Source: a virus. Taken from it: 21,637 bases of DNA. Under the pieces are notes generated by a model. The model saw only the letters and a list, made by a program, of their open reading frames with translations. It was not told the DNA's origin and did no database searches. Position 1 is the stretch's first letter. Each line of letters starts with the position of its first letter. Both the position numbers and the translations under genes were made by a program. Below are positions 17,489 to 21,637 of the stretch, piece by piece. Where the stretch lies: positions 1-21,637 of the IMG/VR virus record IMGVR_UViG_3300008216_001633; one strand, given 5' to 3'.

Positions 17489-19336
17489 GTGGGGTTTAGA
17501 AGGGTATCCCGAGATGAAAATGGGATGTTTGTTGACAGGATCAATGATGCTGGTCGTGTAACTTCAACCATATCTTATGGCATGGGTGGAGTTTATGTAG
17601 ACCCGATTATGTACGGGGGATTCAATGAACCCGAACTTCCTCCAGAACCAGTAGCCCCTCCTCCTGTTGTTCAGGGACCAGTTCTTCCGGGTCAGTCAGT
17701 GGAGCAACCTACTCCATTAACCAGTCCATTAAATTTACCTCTTACACCTCCAGTTAATATTCCTGCAACTCCTGCTGATCCTGAAGAAGACCCAGAAGCG
17801 TTTGCAGGTCCAGGAACTGCGCCACCTGTATCTAATGTTCCTAGTGCAGTTCGTGGATGGCATACACCAGTTGATGACTTCGGACTGACAATGGACCCAG
17901 AGATGATCGGTACTGGTGGTGAGCAGCCTGAACCTACTGAATATGGTGAAACATCATACTGGACCGATTCTACAACTGGAATCAGTTACCAGTTCAAAAA
18001 AGAAAGGGTTGATCGTAAATGGTGGCCTGATACTGACAAGATTGTATTTGATACTGATGCTGGTCAGCAGGCATACGATAATCGCAAGTCATTATATTGG
18101 GGAGCAGCTAGTCCTGTAGCAGATTTAGAAAAAGTTCGTTTAGAGAGAGAACTTGAAGCAGGAGAAAGCTCATACTCTATAAGATTCAGTGATCTTGAAA
18201 AGATAAAATCAGAGATAGTGCAGATTTATTATCCAGGGGGAACGGACTTCCATAGATCAGATTTTATGAAATGGTTTTTGGGATCTTATGCTGCTGACAT
18301 ACATGCACCTTCAGGGGAGGGTCATCTCGAAGAAGCATTAGGAATAATTCTTGATAATATGCCAGGGGTATTATCTGGATTTGATAAAAATAATAAAGAC
18401 GATTTAGAAAAATGGTTAACAGCTAAAGATAATGCTCTTGGTGTTCTTGCTACTATAGTAGGAAGAAGTAAAGAATTCCTCCGTCAGAACCTACCCACTG
18501 ATAAACCCTGGGCGGTTTTAGATAAGACATATAAATTAAGTCCTTTCTGGACAAAAGAAGTTGTTTCTACATCTTTTCCACCAGATTTAGCTGAAGACCC
18601 AAGACCTGACTCAGACTTTACTCCCAGCAGCTACTCTTCTGTTCCTTGGAGTCCTATATACCAAGATTTTCTTAATGATAAATTTGGTGCAGCAGGCAGT
18701 CCTGCCGTATTCAAATACCATTCAGATCAGGGACTTTCAAATGATCCCCTTCAGAGAACTACTTACACACAGTTCTTGACACAGGCTACGGAAGATGACC
18801 CGTGGGGAGGGAAGCTAGAAGGTGGTCATGTCATAGGGGCAGAACCTCAAGGTGGGATAGTATTCGGTCCACAGTCAAATATATATGATCAAAATAGATA
18901 TAATAACTTTTTACAGACTTATGTTCCGCTCACTGGAGATTCTCTTACTGGCAGGATAGGCGAGATTATTGATGTTGTAAGGCAGGTAGACTCTGATAAG
19001 CCTGGTGGAACGTGGGATAGATATGATCCTGTTGGGGTAGATCAGGATTATTCTTCTGAGCAACTACAAGCATATAGATGGAGACATTCATTCTTTGAAG
19101 GTCCCAGATCAGTAGTAAACCAGAAGGCACTTGCTGCTCTTCCGATTATGCAGAATACTCACCCGACACTGAGGAATGAAACTTCTAAAATATTACATCG
19201 TCTGCATAACGACTGGCTTACTACTCCTGATAAAGACCCAACTGTGTCGTGGCTTGAGTATGTTCACGAAAATGATTATTTTGGTATGATACCTACAAAT
19301 ACACAGATAGGTTCTGGATTAAGTCCGGGAGGATAG
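17489..19336 (+). CDS. Large putative structural protein with Pro-rich N-terminal linker
   Basis: 615 residues, starting with GTG 3 bases after the portal stop. Residues about 45-115 are Pro-rich (PPEPVAPPPVVQGPVLPGQ..., TPPVNIPATPADPEEDPEAF), probably flexible. The middle is acidic and aromatic without known motifs (ERVDRKWWPDTDKIVFDTDAGQQAYDNRKSLYWG, YPGGTDFHRSDFMKWFLGSYAADIHAPSGEGHLEEALGIIL). The C-terminal segment LRNETSKILHRLHNDWLTTPDKDPTVSWLEYV resembles the C-terminus of the next gene. From position it is a virion or head-associated protein (internal, scaffolding or head-tail). Codon use is more AT-rich than the portal gene. Confidence 0.65.
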   Translation: MGFRRVSRDENGMFVDRINDAGRVTSTISYGMGGVYVDPIMYGGFNEPELPPEPVAPPPVVQGPVLPGQSVEQPTPLTSPLNLPLTPPVNIPATPADPEEDPEAFAGPGTAPPVSNVPSAVRGWHTPVDDFGLTMDPEMIGTGGEQPEPTEYGETSYWTDSTTGISYQFKKERVDRKWWPDTDKIVFDTDAGQQAYDNRKSLYWGAASPVADLEKVRLERELEAGESSYSIRFSDLEKIKSEIVQIYYPGGTDFHRSDFMKWFLGSYAADIHAPSGEGHLEEALGIILDNMPGVLSGFDKNNKDDLEKWLTAKDNALGVLATIVGRSKEFLRQNLPTDKPWAVLDKTYKLSPFWTKEVVSTSFPPDLAEDPRPDSDFTPSSYSSVPWSPIYQDFLNDKFGAAGSPAVFKYHSDQGLSNDPLQRTTYTQFLTQATEDDPWGGKLEGGHVIGAEPQGGIVFGPQSNIYDQNRYNNFLQTYVPLTGDSLTGRIGEIIDVVRQVDSDKPGGTWDRYDPVGVDQDYSSEQLQAYRWRHSFFEGPRSVVNQKALAALPIMQNTHPTLRNETSKILHRLHNDWLTTPDKDPTVSWLEYVHENDYFGMIPTNTQIGSGLSPGG

Positions 19337-19345
19337 GAGTTAGTT

Positions 19346-19915
19346 ATGTCACAAGCAACATCAGCAACATTCAACCCGATGGAAGGTGCTTACAGGTACT
19401 GGCTTTCTCAGCAGTTTGATCCTACCCAGTTATTTGGGAGGGCTGCAGGAGCAGCTTACGGACCAATGTCTCAGATGGCATACTGGACTGCTCCCCAACA
19501 GGGATATAATCCAGATACAGACTTAGGCACTAACCCATATGCATCTTTTCTTGGCGGTACTGGCGCAGGTGCTTATTCGCCTATGACCTCTGCACAGTGG
19601 CAGCAAAGAGCAGCAGATGTTTCGAGTGCTCTTGGCGGTACTGCAGGAGCAGGATACACACCAGAGGATGTACAGAGAATGCAGCAGAGATTCGGGGCTG
19701 TTGAAGGGTCCGATCCTGCACAGGTAGCTGCTCGACAGGCTGGAATTGTGAACCAAGCAGCACTGTCAAGATCACCTCTTGCTCTCAGGGGAGAGACACA
19801 GGCTATCCTTCAAAGATTGTTTGACCAGTGGGCAGGATCAGGACAGACAGGAAGTTATCTTGATTATGCTCAAGGTACTGATCCTGGATCAGTATGGAAA
19901 GCATTTGGTATATAA
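19346..19915 (+). CDS. Small Gly/Ala/Gln-rich structural protein
   Basis: A 189-residue protein with a degenerate repeat: LGGTGAGAYSPMTSAQWQQRAADVSSA and LGGTAGAGYTPEDVQRMQQRFG at about 69-118. The C-terminus LRGETQAILQRLFDQWAGSGQTGSYLDYAQ lines up with the C-terminal segment of the upstream 615-residue protein (LR.ET..IL.RL...W.......S.L.Y). AGGAG precedes the ATG. It is likely a virion protein, related by partial duplication to its neighbour. Confidence 0.65.
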   Translation: MSQATSATFNPMEGAYRYWLSQQFDPTQLFGRAAGAAYGPMSQMAYWTAPQQGYNPDTDLGTNPYASFLGGTGAGAYSPMTSAQWQQRAADVSSALGGTAGAGYTPEDVQRMQQRFGAVEGSDPAQVAARQAGIVNQAALSRSPLALRGETQAILQRLFDQWAGSGQTGSYLDYAQGTDPGSVWKAFGI

Positions 19916-20251
19916 ATGTCAAACCAATATGACTGGGGTGAATTTGGCGATGTTCCAGGTCAGTACCTAGAGTTAAATCCTGCTGCTGCTTATTACAGCT
20001 ATGGGGAAGAATGGGGTGCACCATCTGGGCAGCGTCATTACCAGAGCCAGTTTCAAAACGTATATAACCAGTATCTTGGGTCTCTGGGTGGACTTCTCAG
20101 GCAGGGAACTATACCTACTGAAACTGAGAATACCTTTGCTGGATTTCTCAAGGACTATGACTGGACAGAGAAATACACTGCTCTTCCACCAGAGATGAGA
20201 GGAAACTTTACATCCCAGTTTAATCCGAGGACCAGACAAATCTACTTCTAA
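19916..20251 (+). CDS. Small putative structural protein
   Basis: A 111-residue protein, starting directly at the stop of the previous gene (TAA then ATG) with no strong ribosome site, so probably translationally coupled. The sequence FQNVYNQYLGSLGGLLRQGTIPTETENTFAGFLKDYDWTEKYTALPPEMRGNFTSQFNPRTRQIYF is aromatic and has a pattern (Y..YLG......G..P..TF..FL..Y.W...Y..LPP..RG) I associate with short structural proteins of uncultured phages. No defined function. Confidence 0.6.
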   Translation: MSNQYDWGEFGDVPGQYLELNPAAAYYSYGEEWGAPSGQRHYQSQFQNVYNQYLGSLGGLLRQGTIPTETENTFAGFLKDYDWTEKYTALPPEMRGNFTSQFNPRTRQIYF

Positions 20252-21637
20252 TGTCAAATGAGCATTGGTATTACGGAAAAGAGAAATGGTGGGACAAGAT
20301 TCCCATTCCAGCTCTCAAGGTAGCAACAAGCCGAGATGAGTGGAAAGAGAATCTACAAAGACGTAGCGAATCAGAATGGTTTAAAACCATATCCGATGCG
20401 CTAGTATGGGATTCTCCCCCTGAAGGCGGTCAGCGTGGGGGTGACTGGACCTCCAGAATCCAGAGTATGCTCGGCACAATGGGTGAGGTACTACCTTCTC
20501 TACCCTTCCAGTATTTTGGTCAAGTAAAAGATATAACTGATGTTGCAACTGATGCTCTTCTACCTGAAGGATATACTGAGGCAAACCAGAGAATAAGGCA
20601 GTATGCTACTGCGCCCTACAAGAATGTTGCCGAGGGACTTCTCAATCTTTCTGCAGGCAAGGGATATACATGGGATGTTCCATCTTGGGATCAGATTCTT
20701 TTACCTGGTAAGGCTCAAGAAGCGAATGTTATTGCTTCAGAGTTAGGAATCTCAGAAAGTGTTCTTGCTCAAGGTGTGAAAGATGACGGAACTATAAATA
20801 TTAATCTCTCTCCTGCAAGGGGAGAGGAAGTATTTTATAATCGCCAGCTTGGTGCTCCCAATGTAATCACAGATATATCTACTAAGATATGGGCAGAGCC
20901 AGTAGAACTAATTCTAGACCCTGATAAGAGGCGTACTGTTTCTATCGAAGCCAATAGGCTTCGCAGAGAAGGGTACGAGAGAACACAGGAAGCCATACCC
21001 CATATCACTTATGGTCCAGAAGAAGATGAGAACGGAAGACCTATTGCAAATAATACTGGTCTATTTAAAGAGGTATGGCGTAAAAAAAATGTCATACATT
21101 CACCAGATATCATAGGTGAAGTAAGTGCAAGAGACCTAAGAAGCGGAATAGTAAACTCTCTTAGCGCAGGTCCAGTTCCCCAGAATATGGCAGAAGTGGG
21201 AGTAAAGATAGGAGCAGAGTTTGCTGCGGCTATTCCCACTGCTGGTGCATCCATAGTCTTCAACCCTGAAATCAATGCTCAGGGAGGTCTATTCTATAGT
21301 GATGAAGAAGGTCTGATGGGTGACTTTGAAGCAGCACTCAATACTCTTGAGTTTGCTTCTCCTCCATTCGCTGCGATCTTCGGACCTGCTGATGCTTATA
21401 TTAAACCCATGTGGAGGCAGTGGAAAGCTGCCAGAAATGGTATGTCAGGCACGTTTAAGTCTGATTTCCACGCTTTATATAACCTAAAGGCATTCGATCC
21501 ATCGGTTGATATAGCAGAGTATGGTACAAACTCTGTAAGGCTTAGACAGCAGATGATAGATATGGGTATAAATGACTCAGAAGCTGATCTACAGACTAGG
21601 ATAATTGGTCAGATTTCCAACAGCACATCTGGAGATA
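20251..21637 (+). CDS. Large virion protein, 3' end beyond the window
   Basis: Open reading frame from ATG at 20251, overlapping the previous stop (TAATG), without a stop to the last base: 462 codons visible. The visible part is rich in acidic and aromatic residues (MSNEHWYYGKEKWWDKIPIPALKVATSRDEW..., SEWFKTISDALVWDSPPEGGQRGGDWTSRI, QMLGTMGEVLPSLPFQYFG-type stretch, then a long segment with AEFAAAIPTAGASIVFNPEI-like hydrophobic runs). No catalytic motif is seen. Large open proteins after portal and small structural genes are often internal virion or injected proteins; this is inference. Confidence 0.7.
   Translation, partial: MSNEHWYYGKEKWWDKIPIPALKVATSRDEWKENLQRRSESEWFKTISDALVWDSPPEGGQRGGDWTSRIQSMLGTMGEVLPSLPFQYFGQVKDITDVATDALLPEGYTEANQRIRQYATAPYKNVAEGLLNLSAGKGYTWDVPSWDQILLPGKAQEANVIASELGISESVLAQGVKDDGTININLSPARGEEVFYNRQLGAPNVITDISTKIWAEPVELILDPDKRRTVSIEANRLRREGYERTQEAIPHITYGPEEDENGRPIANNTGLFKEVWRKKNVIHSPDIIGEVSARDLRSGIVNSLSAGPVPQNMAEVGVKIGAEFAAAIPTAGASIVFNPEINAQGGLFYSDEEGLMGDFEAALNTLEFASPPFAAIFGPADAYIKPMWRQWKAARNGMSGTFKSDFHALYNLKAFDPSVDIAEYGTNSVRLRQQMIDMGINDSEADLQTRIIGQISNSTSGD

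Noticed and set aside
17531-18785. TTGACA-like hexamers inside structural genes
   Set aside because: No -10 box at suitable spacing and they lie within coding sequence.

Overview
The window is part of a tailed bacteriophage (Caudoviricetes) genome, or a very similar prophage. It has a rightward packaging and virion module (small terminase-like protein, large terminase, portal, structural proteins) and a leftward block of about 23 mostly small genes typical of phage early regions (Bet/RecT recombinase, PD-(D/E)XK nucleases, RecA-fold ATPase, excisionase-like HTH, many zinc-binding mini-proteins). Strong GGAGG-type Shine-Dalgarno sites point to a bacterial host. I cannot name the host. I see no tRNA, rRNA, CRISPR array, integrase or transposase. 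The last gene runs off the right edge and the left edge falls within a few bases of a start codon.

Layout. 1-1055 (+): a membrane-anchored, beta-rich protein and a 56-residue protein. 1058-12743 (-): the early block, tightly packed with short overlaps. Reading leftwards from the right it holds: an unknown protein (12327-12743) with its own terminator; small accessory genes (10695-12229) with a terminator at 11212-11241; a promoter at 10632-10660 that starts a long operon containing a PEP-synthase-type phosphohistidine domain, a SprT-like protein, an unknown Trp-rich protein, a tyrosine/dual-specificity phosphatase, a PEP-synthase-type ATP-binding domain and an excisionase-like HTH; then recombination genes, a GNAT acetyltransferase and a zinc mini-protein. 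12744-13127 is the divergent control region. 13128-21637 (+): packaging and virion genes.

Four signals stand out. (1) From about 12279 to 13114, through a complete gene and the divergent control region, the DNA is an almost unbroken series of unrelated, mostly perfect short-loop inverted repeats (about 24 in 836 bases). (2) The palindrome GTTTAAAC, extended consensus TTGAGTTTAAACTCAA, occurs 14 times between 750 and 14176 and not at all in the remaining 7.4 kb. About 0.3 copies would be expected by chance, which suggests a dispersed operator or stoperator-like system. (3) A PEP synthase/pyruvate phosphate dikinase-like enzyme is split into two stand-alone proteins, the ATP-grasp domain and the phosphohistidine domain. 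There is no PEP/pyruvate domain, and a CX5R phosphatase is encoded between them. (4) A plus-strand promoter and intrinsic terminator around 5979-6102 define a candidate small RNA whose C-rich segments resemble an anti-Shine-Dalgarno.

How the genes may work together (inference): Bet, the two nucleases and the RecA-fold ATPase form a recombination/replication set. The phosphotransfer proteins and phosphatase form an accessory module from one operon. The palindromes and hairpins between the early and late arms probably take part in transcription control, replication or packaging.
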